DNA of 64,000 nucleotides, from NCBI GenBank assembly GCA_029582265.1, contig CM055830.1:21599365-21663364 (forward strand). The letters run 5' to 3'. The notes beneath the pieces are model-generated. The model ran no database searches and had not been told where the DNA came from. It saw only the letters and a list, made by a program, of their open reading frames with translations. Shown here one piece after another: positions 9,921 to 22,479 of the stretch. How positions within the stretch are numbered: position 1 is the stretch's first letter; each line of letters opens with the position of its first letter. The stretch is from Zoroaster sp. YZ-2022 (lineage: Eukaryota; Echinodermata; Asteroidea; Forcipulatida; Zoroasteridae). Made by a program: the position numbers and the translations under genes.

Positions 9921-12900
9921 TCATTTTTTCGGATAACCAAACGGTAAAATTAACCAGTAGCTGTACAACCATTCGGTTAACTGAGTAACCGAATAATCGT
10001 TGCAGCACAAGAAAATGTAACGATATGAAGCTGCTGAACTTATTAGAATACGTCAAACGCAGTTTTTGAAAATCGATCAGAAGCAACACCACAAACAATG
10101 GCTCTTACAAAAACACATAAGCAAAACCCCAGTATCATTATATCATGAGGAAAATAATTGAGGAGCGGATTGAGGATCTTACTGTGTCTTGTGTTTTTGT
10201 ATTGTACTTGTAGCGGGCTGAACCTGGCTCTAGCAAATCTATCGACGATAAACTGGATCAGCTTAACTTCCTATTGTGGTGCAGAAAAATGAATCAAACC
10301 TGCGGCTAGAAAAAAAGAAGTAAGTACAGTTAACACTATCATATCATCTGATATTAAAAAAAAAAAAATTCCAGAACACCTTGACTAATCACGCTCAATT
10401 TTCTAAATGGTGTGATCCCCTGATACAAAATTAAAGATAATGGTTGTTTATTTTGAACGGGTAGAATTGGATTTCCACTTTTGTGTTAAAATTACAAAAT
10501 ACTACAATGTGTTTTTAGGTTTTCAAACGCTGAACTTTCAAACACTGAACTGGACAAAATTCAGGAATGCAACATTGCTGCTATTGCGTTTAAATGCAAT
10601 ATCTTATCTGTTGGTAATTTAGATTTTTTATATTTTCTTTTATTCAATATATGAATTTATGACACGAATAGTAACTATTAGTTGTAAAAAATCATGTATG
10701 TGGGACAAATTGACCCAAAATGGTAACGCGCCATCAGGCGGTGATCTGAGTGACGTTGCATTGTATTGCTTGTACTAATGAAAATAAGTGTTCCAAATGC
10801 CATAACTTATGGATGAACTTTTTTTTCAAAAATGGTTATAGCGCCTCCTAACGGTTATCCTTGACCAAGGCTGTTGTCGTGGTGTACACATACCACGGTA
10901 CTCCCACCCCGTGCCGATTTTTTGGCACGAGAAATTCAGCACACACGGCCAGTGCGCCGTCCCCGGCCCTGCACACGTACACTGCTGGCGAGATCAATAA
11001 CGGTTGTGCTTGCAACCTCGTATATTCGAAATGAATCAACAGCCTTGATCCTTCAGTAATCGAAAGCTTATGTGTTTATTTCCCGTTGGAATTCCAATGG
11101 AAAGTCATATGCAAGAATTGTTGATTTGTGGGCGGTTCATTTTAAATGATGGCCAATCACAGGCCCCTATAGTCAGGTCAATATAGTTTTACCCTAAAAA
11201 ATTGCAACAAAAGGTTTTTCAACGGTTTTTGGTAGTATTTGACATCAGGAATAACATATTAAAAATCTAATAAATTCGGACTTCCGGAAAGCTGTTATTT
11301 TCAAAATGGCGTCCAAGATGGCCGCCGTTACCTTAAAATGGCCATAAATCATTTATTAGGCATCCTAGAGTTGTAATTTTGGTGTCTACCCCCTGGTTTT
11401 AGGGGTCAAGCAATCCATTAAGACCAATAAAAGTGTCATTGAGTAATCAGGAAACCTAAAAATCAAAGATGCCGTTCAAAAAGTTTACATGTACCATAAT
11501 ATATTTAAATCTCAGATTCTTGTAATGGCGCTTAAAACTGGCTAGAGTGGGAGGCAAAGGACGTGTCACTGGGTGGCCATTGAACAAAAAACTCCACGAG
11601 ATTCAAATTTACGTTTTCCTGAATTAGATTTGGATAAAGGAGGAACTAGATTACCTTGTCAAACAGACCTGGTGTTGTATGAGTGGGTATTTGAAACATA
11701 ATGAAAACAGTTGCACAGTTGTGGAGGCAGGTCACATATGGTATGTCTATACATGAAGGTCGATGTTCAAGCTAGGCTACTTGTACATGTGTAGTACAAT
11801 GCACATGTACATCGCGCACACCGAGCAGTTGCTGGGACAACCAATAACAAATGAGAATACGTCTTTCGTTTTTGAATTTGGTTTATCAGCAATAACGAGC
11901 TCCACCTTAAATTTTGGCGTCAGAAGGATCAAGGCGCGACGACGAATGGTCACTGTATGCACGTATGTACACATGTTAAGTAATGTATTGTACAGAGTAG
12001 CCTACTACATACATTAGATACATGTAGATGTACATGTGAATCCGTACACTGTGTTCATGTGCGCTGGATTTCGGATAGCTAATTGGGGCAATATTATGCG
12101 ACCAAACCGTTCCGACGCACCTTGGTCAAGGTTACCTAACGGTGACCTATGGAAGTTTTATGACTTCTTACGACAGACCTCAGCGAACTGAACATACCTA
12201 CGTAGTTTCATGAAAATCGGCTGAAGAATACAGAAAACACTGTAACAAACAGCCTGTCCTACAGCCCAAACTGCTGAATCGATTAAAATTCTGCCGTGTT
12301 GTGTTTTAAACGACATTTTTCATCTTAGCCACCATACTTTGTGTATGGGAAATTTGGTCCTATTATATACATGTACGTTTCCCTGTTGGCCAAAATAAAA
12401 CAAATAAACAATTTAAAAGATTACCAAAAAGGAAAAAAACGCACCACCGCACTGATTTTAAAAATGACCAATGACAAAGCCGGAGATTTTTTGTTTGACC
12501 TAATGGGAAAACGTAACTAATACCCCCTTTTGACCCTAGCAGATTCCTTGTCACAGCCCTCTGTGAGGATCAAAACGTGTGGCCAATATCTTGCATAAAC
12601 ACAACATGTCCTTATCAAATTAGTCAATATTATACGTAAATAATGTTTGTTTTCATGTATTCTCTTATGTTTTCCTTGTGAGTGACCTTCCAACAAGCCC
12701 ATAACTCTGGTATCTTTGATTTCTACAAACTTCAGCAATAGGATTTGACACAATCATAATTAATATAAGGAACGTCAGGCTGTATTACTGTATGACGAGG
12801 CATTTTAAACACATTCGTTGAGAAATCTTCCAGACGGCGACATCGTGTAGTACTTCCCCATTAAGCTACGATAGCAAACTCTATTGGAAGTAAGATTTAA

Positions 12901-14887
12901 TACAATTCAAACAACTTCGATTCAACTGGTCACATATTAAGTAGGACCCAACTTGACACAAACCTTCGAAAATAATGTGTTCTGTTAAACTGTAGCAAAA
13001 AAACCACCGGAACCATGTTGATATAATGGTATAAAGGGGTTTAGCCCTGAGTCGTTCAGGTGTCTTGTCATGGCTTAAGTAGCTGGTGATCTGATGTTAA
13101 TCAACTTACAGTCAACCATTAGTCAGCAATCGAACTTGCTTAGAGACTGTTGAGCACTAGGAGGATGTGCGTGGTAATTCCCAAAGACAGTTTGGCTTCC
13201 CAAAACGTATCAGTGCAATGGCGGAATTACGGAATTACCTCGCGGAATTACCATGGCGGAATTACCTCGCGCATCATACGTGCGCAATGTTCTCTATAGT
13301 GCGAATTGTAGATAACGTAATTTCGGGAAGAATACAGTGTTGACGGTTTCCTCCCAGCTAACATAAAAACAATTCAAAAGGTTTTGACAACATTATGTTG
13401 TCGTCTTAAAACGTTGTAAAATGACATTCCTACGACGTTTAAACAACGTTATGTTCTAACCTCATAATATTAGATATAACACAACATACAATGACACTTG
13501 CACACCTTAATGACTTCATTTATTTTAATTAATTTAAATTTTATTTCATTTTCCGTAGCTATTCAGCTCATATAATATATGAATTTAGAAGAGGTTTTTT
13601 TCAAATAATTGAAATTAGTATTGAACTTTGATTAGAATGTGGATCTTCTATAGAAACTCATTTAGTGACGACCCATGTACTTGCCAACAATTGAATAAAA
13701 CACAATCATCTTGGTAATTGGCAATTAATGTCACCATCATTCTTCTGTTTAAACAGTTTAGTCCTAATGTTTAATTTAAGGCAATATTTGATTGTATTAA
13801 AAGAGCCGCAAAACTTAGCGACAACTGTTCACTTTACCTGATTGAGTTCGTTTTTTCTAAATAATCAGAAACTCAGGCATCATCACAAATACCGTTTTCT
13901 TCTAACCTGACAGAAAACCAACGCTTCAAATCGGTTTTCAAGGGTAATTTTGTTTCCAATAAAACAGATGAATTTTACTTTTCACGGTTTCTCCTTTTGT
14001 TGTTTCAACATTTTATACGGGTAAAACTTGATAGTAAATGCCTACTGTAAGCCACACAAAATTTCTATCGAAAACTAGCTGAGAAATACTGAAACGTATG
14101 CGAAAATATTTCAAAAAGATCGCCCTCTATGGACAGTTACCATGACAATAAATGAAATCATAAAGTGGTCTGATGGGTGAGGCAAATGTTGTACCCCATC
14201 GGTGTAGGGAAAACATCTTAGAAGTATGGCAGTTTATGTACAGTCCATTATGGAAACAAGAAAGTATAAAGTTAAATACGGACAGCTAATACGTCACTCT
14301 GGCATTTGCTACCTGCCAACTTTCTAGGTTTGCTTAATATAGTTACATGAAGAGTGAAACAATCCTTTTTATGTATTTTTAAAAGTTTTTGTGAGACGTA
14401 GTGACAACCATTGAAACTACAACCAATAATAATGAGAAATTGTTTAAAAAAATAAAGTTAGTTAAGCACACATAATATACTTCAGAGTATAGCGCCCTCT
14501 ACGTTTGGTTTCCATGACAACTGATGTTATCTGGACATATATTGTGCCATGTTTGATTGAGCTAGGTCAAAGCACGCCAGAGTAATGGGGGTTGTTTGAT
14601 CTTCCTCCCACCCACAAGCTAAGGATATTGAATTAAAGTCAATCTGGAGGGGGCTTAAACAGTGGCCCTAAAGAGACAGTGCAACCCAAAATTTTCAATG
14701 TTAATATCTTTTTCATATTTAGGACATCCTAACAAACAAAATTATTGTTGGCGGTGCGTTATGGGGGGTGTGCACGGTAGACCCCTCCAGCTCACAGACT
14801 ACAATGGGTACATTTAGGCTACTGTCCCACCATGCGAATTGTCTGAATTCGCGGCTAGCTTCAGCCTGGTACCAATACCATACCGTT
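9921..14887. other. no gene seen; scattered element fragments
   Basis: Recognisable pieces: 9935-10015 has alternating 'ggttaac/ataaccga...aataatcgttgcagcac', like an eroded hAT-type end. 11300-11345 has two 'atggc' motifs including CCAAGATGGCCGCC, a YY1-like site. 13212-13270 repeats 'gcggaattac' three times. 13355-13455 has 'aacgttgt/acaacgtt' motifs after 'cccagctaacat', like the end of a DNA element. 13030 has a TATAAAG with an initiator-like site about 30 bases on. No coding exon can be supported. Confidence 0.4.
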
Positions 14888-15165
14888 TGCTCGTGAACAT
14901 GGGATTTTACGAGTCACTATAAAACGCTTGATCTTGAATACATTTCATTCTGCTCGTGAATATTTTGGAATGTGCTCGTCAATATCTGAAATTTGCTCGT
15001 AAACATTATAGAATTTGATCATCAATGTATCTTAAATTGCTGATGATATTGAATTTTCTCGTCAATATATTTTAATTTGCTCGTCAATATAATTATTTGA
15101 ATTTGCTTGTCAATATATTGGAATTTGCTCGTCAATATATTGGAATTTGCTCGTGAATATATGGT
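14888..15165 (+). repeat. tandem repeat of about 25 bp
   Basis: About ten degenerate copies of 'tttgctcgtcaatatattgg'. The last three or four copies (15060-15165) are nearly identical, while the first ones are diverged. It is preceded by 'ccaccatgcgaattgtctgaattcgcgg', which looks like the start of the host element. Confidence 0.8.
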
Positions 15166-15463
15166 TTGATGTTACATATTTAAGAGTCGTACTTATGTCA
15201 CATATGGCTCCTCTATATATTCTGTGTTTTAGCTTCCCTTTTATTTACTAATATGACATCTTGTGTGGACAAAGTGCAAAAGGTTTTGTTTTCCAAGTTT
15301 GAGAACTGAAACAAATGACTGAACTTAATTTTAAAAAGAAAAGTAAATCAAATAATGTTTATTTTAGTAAAATAGATTAGATATTAGCCCATATGTAGAC
15401 TTTTTCACATAACTTTGAACCATGACATAATATGTAAGTTTTTTCTTTCGTTTGATTTTTTTA

Positions 15464-15590
15464 AGTGACTCGTGACTCTGATTCGGACTCAGACTCGACC
15501 CACATGACTCGGGACTCGGACTCGGACCCGTACTCGACACTGGGGACTTGGACTCGGACTCGAGGTTTGATGACTCGAATACAAGTCTGC
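15464..15590. repeat. GACTCG hexamer repeat
   Basis: Runs of gactcggactcggac and close variants, open on the minus strand as Ser/Glu-rich nonsense. No gene is called. Confidence 0.85.
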
Positions 15591-15910
15591 CCAATGCCCC
15601 CATGAACTAAATCAAATAATTACAAAACAGATTTTCACAAACTTAACCACCAAGTAAAGTGACAACAAACGTCAGGTAGTGTAACATATACATCGTCTTG
15701 TTATGAAATAATGCTTTCGTTATCGCTGCAGATGTTACATCACAAAGGACGGTGAGGAGGCATGCATAATATACCTAGTGCATGTTGTTTACGAGTTACT
15801 CCTCCAGAAACAGACGGATGGATGGATTAATTATTTAAAGAGACCTTAAATCCAGTATACACTTTTTATAAATGTCTGTAGATGCTTCCATACTTATAAG
15901 AATCAATATA

Positions 15911-16160
15911 TACTACTCAAAACAATTTACGGAACACCGGATTTGAAATGTTCCATGAACCGGGATTTTCATTTGCAACCCCCTCTCTCTTTCAGTAGTC
16001 ATGTCATGAAGTGTGTAATCACTACATGCATCCTTTATCATCTGTTTCATTGTGCAGTTGTTTCTCATCAATTCTGTGAAACATTGTGTTTATCTGAAAT
16101 AAATGATCTTGCTTTAACTGAGATTATTCCGGTATTCCCTAAATTGTTTTGAGTAGTATA
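15911..16160. mobile_element. 250-bp MITE, TA target site, copy 1
   Basis: The left end TACTACTCAAAACAATTTA and right end AAATTGTTTTGAGTAGTA are inverted repeats of about 25 bp running into 'cggaacaccgg'. Both ends are flanked by TA, as expected for a Tc1/mariner-mobilised MITE. Copies sit at 24442-24702 and 59259-59522. Internal open stretches have no recognisable domain. No transposase with these TIRs is present in the window. Confidence 0.85.
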
Positions 16161-17282
16161 TTATGTAATGATGTTTTTCAAGCTAATTGATGTCATAGGG
16201 AAATTACAAAGGTAATACAGAAAATGTGCAAGCAACAAATTACCGTACAAAACAGTAACACATGAATATTTACACACATGCATGTATTATTATAGTGTAC
16301 ATGTATTACATATGAACTATTTAATCATAAAGTCAGTCTGATGATCAGGGTTTCTGACACTTTAGTTTCGGCTTATTTATTGTGTCATTAACGAGAAAAT
16401 AGTGAAAATGCATTGGTGGTTTTCATTCCAACGTGGAATTTCTATCTTCGGATACAGTTGCATTCGCTATGCCGCGATGTAAACAAAGAATGACTTCGGG
16501 CTTCTTCTTTTTCTGAAAGTGTGGAAATCTCTATGAATGCTTTAGAAAAAAAGGGTTATTTTTAAGCACACACTGCTTTAGTAATTGGCGATGTTTCACT
16601 AACGGTAGGCAAAGCCATGAAATTGGGCCTAGGGCTAGGTCTCATGTGTGTGTGTATCAGCTGCGGGCACCATAAATGAGGCGCTGCCACGCCTCTAGCA
16701 GTTGCTACAGGGCCGCTGTAGCAACGGGGAGTTAGCATACATTTATCACTGGTCCATTCTAGAGTTAATGGTTACCGTATCACCTAACCTTTAGTCAAGG
16801 TCCACGCAGCAACCCGGAACACAATTATGAAAAAAAGAATAAACACGCACGCGAGTGGCGACACCGCGAGGACCTTTACCAGTCTGTTATGTGATCTTAT
16901 ATGTTGTCTTTATAAATGTTAACACATAATGTATTACGTAACTGATTTGTTATGGTACCACTTATTTAAGTATTTAGGCCTAGACAAGCTCAACATTTTG
17001 CTTACGGTGAAATAAATTTAAATAGATAAGTTGTTCATTTTGCTGGATATTTATGAATAATTCAGTAGCAGCGTCCTCAGAACATCCTGGTAAGGCTCTT
17101 GTGTCTTCGCCACTAGCGTGAGTGCTATTTTTTCGGGCGTTTTTGTCACCGTATCCAAAATTCATGTTTTAGAATACAAGTTGTGTGTGGGTGAGTCTAC
17201 ACTGGCAATACTGTACTGTTGAAGAAATATCGCAGACGGACCATAAAAAGGCGCCGTGAAATTCCCAGTACTCGGAACCCGA
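16161..17282. other. no gene seen
   Basis: AT-rich sequence. The only structure is a 10-bp inverted repeat GTTGCTACAG/CTGTAGCAAC at 16701-16725 with a 5-base loop. Confidence 0.4.
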
Positions 17283-18190
17283 GTGCAGTGGCGCACCCAA
17301 GGGGGGGGTGAGCCCCCAAGGGCCCTGATGTTTTTTTTATTTTTAAAGAAGGAGCCAGGAAAGGCAAATCTGAGCCCAAGTCTTGTCTACAGGGGTTCAG
17401 CAGGAGTATAGGGCAGGGGTACATGGGATTTACAGGGGACTCAGGAGACTCAAGCTCCTCAAATGTTTTCCATTTATTCCACTCACTATTATATTTTACG
17501 GCGTTGCGTGCATGTGCATGTAAGCTTGAAGGGCCCCAGTATATATAACAAGCATTTTTACACATTCTCCCCCCCTGCCTCACATATGGTGCACCCTGAT
17601 CAGGGCAGCTTTATAATTTTATTTTCATTTCTGTTGTCCGTTTCTCTTGTTGAGGGTCGTTGACTGTCGTTGAGGTTACTCGTAAAAAATTTTAAAAACA
17701 CGCCCGCATTATAATCAACTCCTTTCCAGTTTGTACACAATGGCCAGGATTGGGTTTTTAATTTACAAGATTATGTGTGACACTCTTTTAGAAACACCGA
17801 TTGGATAATATTGGGATTTGGTTTTGCCAAATTCGTGTTTGAAAAAAAATTTAGCTCCGCCGGAATGATCACAAACTTTACGTCCACGCAATGATATTTA
17901 ACTCTAGAAATCTTGCAGACAGAAAACAAGCTCAAGTTCTTACATCAGAGGAGAATTATATGGAAGGTAAACCTTACGAGGTCCGAATCATGCCATAATG
18001 TCTTCTTTTATGACTAAAACCACCAGGAAACATTTAACATGTGCCGTACTGGGTTCACTGACGAGCACGACTAGGGACATGGCTGCAGCCGCGCTATGGT
18101 TATGGTTTGGGTCAGCCATGTCTCCCCATATTGGTTTCAAATAAAAATTTGAGCCCCCCAATCAAATCCTGGGTTGCACTGCCCGAGTGC
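17283..18190. mobile_element. possible non-autonomous DNA element with G/C-run ends
   Basis: 'gcagtggcgcacccaagggggg' at about 17285 and 'ccccccaatcaaatcctgggttgcactgc' at about 18152-18183 are imperfect inverted repeats of one another, and both carry a G/C run. The interior has no domain. The pairing is imperfect, so these could be ends of two separate elements. Confidence 0.3.
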
Positions 18191-18469
18191 ATTTCCTGCA
18201 TATAGTGTTGCAATGTTGTAATTGTTTTTGGCCCAACTGAAAGAGTTGGGCTATAAGCCTGGCACTTCGTGTCTGACGTCACTGTGTTTGATCTGGTATT
18301 GCGCGGCGCCCAGTTGAGAACCCATTTGCAAACATTTTTAAAACAATATGCACAAGTGTGCGTGCTTATATCGAGTCACAGTGTTTGCAGTATTTCACTC
18401 ATAATTGTAAACAGGTGGGTATAAAACATCGTTTGCAACAAAAAATGCCTGTTTATTGTTTGAATTTTA

Positions 18470-18788
18470 AGTAAGACTAATTGCGGTGACACCATGTGGA
18501 ATCTCAATTGGTAATTAATTAGTTCTGAAAAGAACTGGAGGTGCAACTCGACGTTTCGATCAGGTATGCTCTGATCGTCCTCAGGAGAATGCCGGACTCT
18601 GGGAAATGCTGCTGCTTAAGTAGACTGCTGGAGGATCATCCATGAATGGATGGTGGAGGATTAGTTCGTTGAGAGCGCGCAGGCGGGAACTGTTGAGACT
18701 AGGATCCTAGGGATTGGGGTGAGGGTGTGCTCACTGAACTGAATCAGTTGTTAACAAGCACAGGGAGGAGGGTGGTGGTTGACTTGCA
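18470..18788. mobile_element. fold-back element with hammerhead-like motif, truncated copy
   Basis: It starts with the terminal motif 'taagactaattgcggtgaca' and shares the whole right half of the elements at 24847-25286 and 58665-59112, including 'ggcgggaactgttg' and 'gactaggatcctag'. It breaks off at 'ggtggttgact', where an (ATT)n tract begins. On the minus strand, 18553-18584 reads CTGAGGA, C, stem GATCAG/CTGATC, GAAAC, which matches the CUGANGA-stem II-GAAA core of hammerhead ribozymes apart from one extra base. Confidence 0.65.
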
Positions 18789-18789
18789 T

Positions 18790-18790
<1 letters not shown>

Positions 18791-18850
<60 letters not shown>

Positions 18851-18878
18851 GTGTATTATTATTATTATTATTGTGTGT

Positions 18879-18916
<38 letters not shown>

Positions 18917-18932
18917 TTTTTTTTTTTTTTTG
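18791..18932. repeat. (ATT)n microsatellite plus T run
   Basis: About 40 ATT trinucleotides interrupted twice by 'gtgt', ending in about 20 T. It sits at the breakpoint of the fold-back element. Confidence 0.95.
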
Positions 18933-19607
18933 GTGCTATGACAAATTCCGGTGGATGATCCTATGGACCACCCCAGGCCAAAAAAAGGAGAATTTTGCCC
19001 CGTGGACACAACATCAACATATTGCATTTGTTTAGTTGTGTAAATTGAACGTCACTGGAGCCACGTGAAATATCATTTTATACAAAAATGGTTCACTGTT
19101 GCTTTTAACATTATTGACCTTCGATCTCGTTGTGGTTTGCTCGGCCTCTTGAAAAACGACATACCATCGCCATTGAATTCCATACTCAACATGCTGATCA
19201 TTTACACACGCAGACTGAACTGGGTGGAGCTTAATTGTGTTTAATAAGAATAGATCGAGACAGTAAACATACGGAATGACGGAAGTTAAATTTGCACTGT
19301 GTGTCAGGGTCTTGCAAAATTAGTACTGAGACTGCAATGTGAGGTCGACAGGTGTTAGCGCTTCCGACCAGAAGCCGCGTGAAAATCAAAATACCTTTCT
19401 TCACACGAACATGTCGGTCTGTCTGTTCATTGTCCATTGACATTAACCAATAAATATAGTTGTCATTTTAGCACTCACATGTAAACCATCGTTTCTATTC
19501 AATAATTTTAGTCTTGAAGGAAAACATGATGACCGACATACAAAAAGCATGGATTACAATCTAGCTGCCAGAGTTAAACATGGAAGATGTTTTGAATTAT
19601 TCTGAAA
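18933..19607. other. no gene seen; upstream of the unknown gene
   Basis: Unique sequence directly 5' of the gene at 19608. It may hold its promoter, but I see no TATA at a convincing distance. Confidence 0.35.
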
Positions 19608-21030
19608 ATGGAACCGCTATATGACTTGAGTTCTTCCACTTCTAAAGACTGCACTGGAAACTCACAAGGTTTCCGCTGCTGTCTGGATATGTGATGCGAG
19701 AACATACGAAAAAATCGCTGGTCGAGGCAATGGTGGTGTTTCCATCTTACTGTACTGCAAAAGGCCTGCTGGATCGACCGACTATTCATTTACTCATTCG
19801 TGAGCGACGACTCATTTTACTTAGCCTATTATCGTAGAACTGATTAAACACATATTTTATAATCTTGGTAGGTCAGTCTTTATGGATGCCTTGCAAAATG
19901 CAGCAGTTATGACAAGTGGACGACAGTCTGGAAAAAGGAGTGGGCCTACCAGAACGTAAAGGAACTGAACGACATACTGACTCTCATGGACGCAACAAAC
20001 TGCCCGCATAAGTTGTGAGTTCGTCGCCCACAAGCTGGGGTGATAATGGATCAGATCGGCCGAGAGGGGTCAACTATACAAGGAATCCATCGTGCGAGAC
20101 TGTACTGGGACAACAACGTGGAAACGGAAAAACCACAGTTCTAGACCTCCGCGACACAAATTGAGATTTCCAGATATTGACGAGAAGACTATCGCGACAA
20201 ATCATTCTATCGACAGTGACACGCATACAGAAGCATTTGTCAAAAATAGAGCACTGTATAGTTATTATGCTAAGAATAACAATTCTAAGTTATCTCCCAC
20301 AACCTTAAAATTTCAAAAACCTTTAAAAAACAACAGAAATCCACCTCGCTTCCAAAGTTGCAGTTCCGCCAGTTCTTGCGGTGGGAAAGTGTCGGCAGGA
20401 AAACCAATCGAAGGGTAAACGTCGACCCAGGCGGTTTACAGAGCAGCGTCGCCGTACCGGCCCGTCTGCCAGCGAGGGCAACAAAAGTGAAGCCAGGTTG
20501 GGGTGGTCAAATGATGCCACCAAGCGCTCAAAAACCACTGGAATGCCCAGAAGTCATGCGTACGATACCATCGTCCCAAGACGGTCCCTCTCAGAGTAAG
20601 CGTAGCATGCCAAGATTACACCGCCTTCGACAGAAACCCAATCAAGTCGCGAATACAATCTCCATACTACCAATAGCCATTCTGACAGATAATTTACCCA
20701 GGAAGGAAGTGCATACTTCATACCAAAACTTGTCTAATTTGAAGAAAGACGAATCTGCAATACAAATAAACCATATGCCTCATGAAGGGCCAATGGATAT
20801 ACCGGGAGGAAACATTCACAGTCCAATCTGAACTGGCAACTCACCGGGAGAAATCATTCGAGATTACATTCCCTGGGTACGACAACAGATTTTAGATCTA
20901 CCAGGGAACAACAAGGGTCGACGACCCAGTCGATATAAACGATATTGACCGGCAAATTGAATCAACAATTCAGGCTTCATCCGTGGAGAAATGTCGAAGG
21001 TGGCTTAATAAATGGGTCCTTCCACCGTAG
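19608..21030 (+). pseudogene. unidentified protein gene, left-arm copy with broken frame
   Basis: The last, long exon (about 19877-21030) starts after acceptor 'taggtcag' with a frame reading CSSYDKWTTVWKKEW then AYQNVKELNDILTLMDATNC. Downstream it matches the 332-codon open frame of the right arm (62949-63947), but indels break it near 20010, near 20070 and near 20415. A candidate first exon at 19608-19691 (MEPLYDLSSSTSKDC...) would join in phase 2 through a weak donor at 19692. The stop TAG is at 21028-21030. I do not recognise the family; the sequence is basic and Ser-rich with no membrane segment. The left-arm breaks may be true allelic lesions or unpolished assembly errors. The right-arm frame being open shows the sequence is protein-coding. 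Confidence 0.5.
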
Positions 21031-21686
21031 CTACAAAAGACAGATGAAGTTGAATTTTAATTTGAGGATATATCGTTATAAACTTTGCCTAAAAGTCTCG
21101 TTTACAGCGGCATAAATTTTATTTTCATTTTGTATTATTATTTGTTTTAAGAAAGTGGCAAGATCGACTCACTTCTTGTTTTTCTTAAATAAAAACATCT
21201 TCGGAAATATTTCTGTAAATGCATTAGAAACCATTCATTTTGCACTTTGTCGTTAAAAGCAAATAATGAACATACAAGGGACGTACAAGGGATGTATGAT
21301 ACATCTAAGTTGTACAACTGAATCACTTTAAAACCTTTAGCATTCTCAGAAAGCATAAATGTTCACAGTTTTACTCTAGCCTAATACTTAGTGTTAAGAA
21401 GATGATGGTATAAAACAAACTTGAAATTGTTGTTTCTGTCTGAAGTGATATCACTCCTAGAAGTTACATCAAATGATACTTCCCATTATGCACGGAAGAA
21501 TGTTATTGTCACTAAATCTCCACGCTGTAAAGAGTACGTCGTCAGCCGATAACAAATTGTGATGCATTTTCGCTATCCCTATAAGGACTACAACGTTAGT
21601 TGTTTATAAATATCTTCATTCACATGAGGTGAGACAAAGCAGATCAAAATTTACCAATGGTATTTTTTCTTTAAAGCTGTGGCACA

Positions 21687-21860
21687 CTCTAAAAAAATTA
21701 AAGTGTTGAATCAACTCTTTACAAAGTTGGATTTAACTTTTAAAAGTATTGAATTAACATTGATAAAGTTGACTTACCTTAAGTTGAAATTAACTTTGAA
21801 GTGTTGTCACTGACCGAACTCTTAAAAGTTGTTTCAACACTTTAGTTTTAAGAATGTACA
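21687..21860. repeat. AAGTGTTGAATCAAC-type element end, left arm
   Basis: Starts at 'cacactctaaaaaaa' and repeats 'aaagtgttgaat', 'aaagttggatttaac', 'aagtattgaattaac' and 'aaagttgact' several times, ending near 'caacactttagtttt'. It looks like a small non-autonomous DNA element with internal short repeats. The counterpart is 62090-62285. Confidence 0.55.
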
Positions 21861-22251
21861 AAACCATGAGTAGTTGTAAAAAAAAAATTAAAAAGCTTTA
21901 CCTACAACTCATTTAGTTGCAGAAGGTATCAAACATCTCTTGGAAAATAGTTTTGCCAGAAGTGCTTTGTTGAATATTCAAATCATTATTTTGATAAATA
22001 ATAAGTTCAGTAATAACATTTACGTTGAGCTATGCTGTAGCGAACCAGTTCCTAATATGAATGGATAGGCCCCATTTGAAAACATTTAAAATGTACGTGC
22101 CTTTCGCATGTGAACATATCCACGAAGTTCAAAATTTCCGTTAAGAAAATGGTGTTTAAATGAAATTCGTACAGGTTAATTGTTAATGTTTATTTATAAC
22201 AGTTTGCCCATTCATAGTGAAAATTGTTCAACGATATAATATTGTAACCAG

Positions 22252-22476
22252 GCGTTCGTGGATGCCCGCGGGCATACGACATGTGCACACTTGTGTACAG
22301 GGCCGTAAAGAAAGGCAAGGAGTTATGGATGGTCGTTACACCCTTCAATATGTATATAAGTCAGCATTTAGAGCCTCAGTCTGCAAGTACACCACCAAAA
22401 CAAACTGTCCAGTTAGAAACAAAAAGACAAACAGAAATACCTGTTCTTAAGGGCCTTGCTGCATTACAGACTCCTG
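22252..22476 (+). CDS. probable internal exon, unidentified protein (left arm)
   Basis: Acceptor 'attgtaaccag' ends at 22251. The open frame reads RGCPRAYDMCTLVYRAVKKG then KELWMVVTPFNMYISQHLEP and continues to ALQTPGQ. The right arm carries the same protein at 61486-61710 without a substitution in the stretch compared, while the flanking sequence differs by many indels, so the frame looks constrained. I could not choose the donor with confidence; GTCAAA after 22476 is the candidate used here. A second frame is also open over most of it. I do not recognise the family. Whether it belongs to the same gene as 19608-21030 is doubtful, because that gene ends in a stop upstream. Confidence 0.4.
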
Positions 22477-22479
22477 GTC

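Noticed and set aside
13025..13075. Second core promoter (TATAAAG with initiator-like site)
   Set aside because: No exon or donor downstream supports it. A TATA match alone is expected by chance in AT-rich DNA.
17197..17583. 128-codon minus-strand frame
   Set aside because: It overlaps G/C-run element ends and reads as translated repeat, with no domain.
19608..19850. Selenocysteine readthrough at the TGA after ...RCCLDM
   Set aside because: The frame stays open for about 50 codons after the TGA, but a phase-compatible splice from 19691 to 19877 explains the stop better, and no SECIS-like structure was seen.
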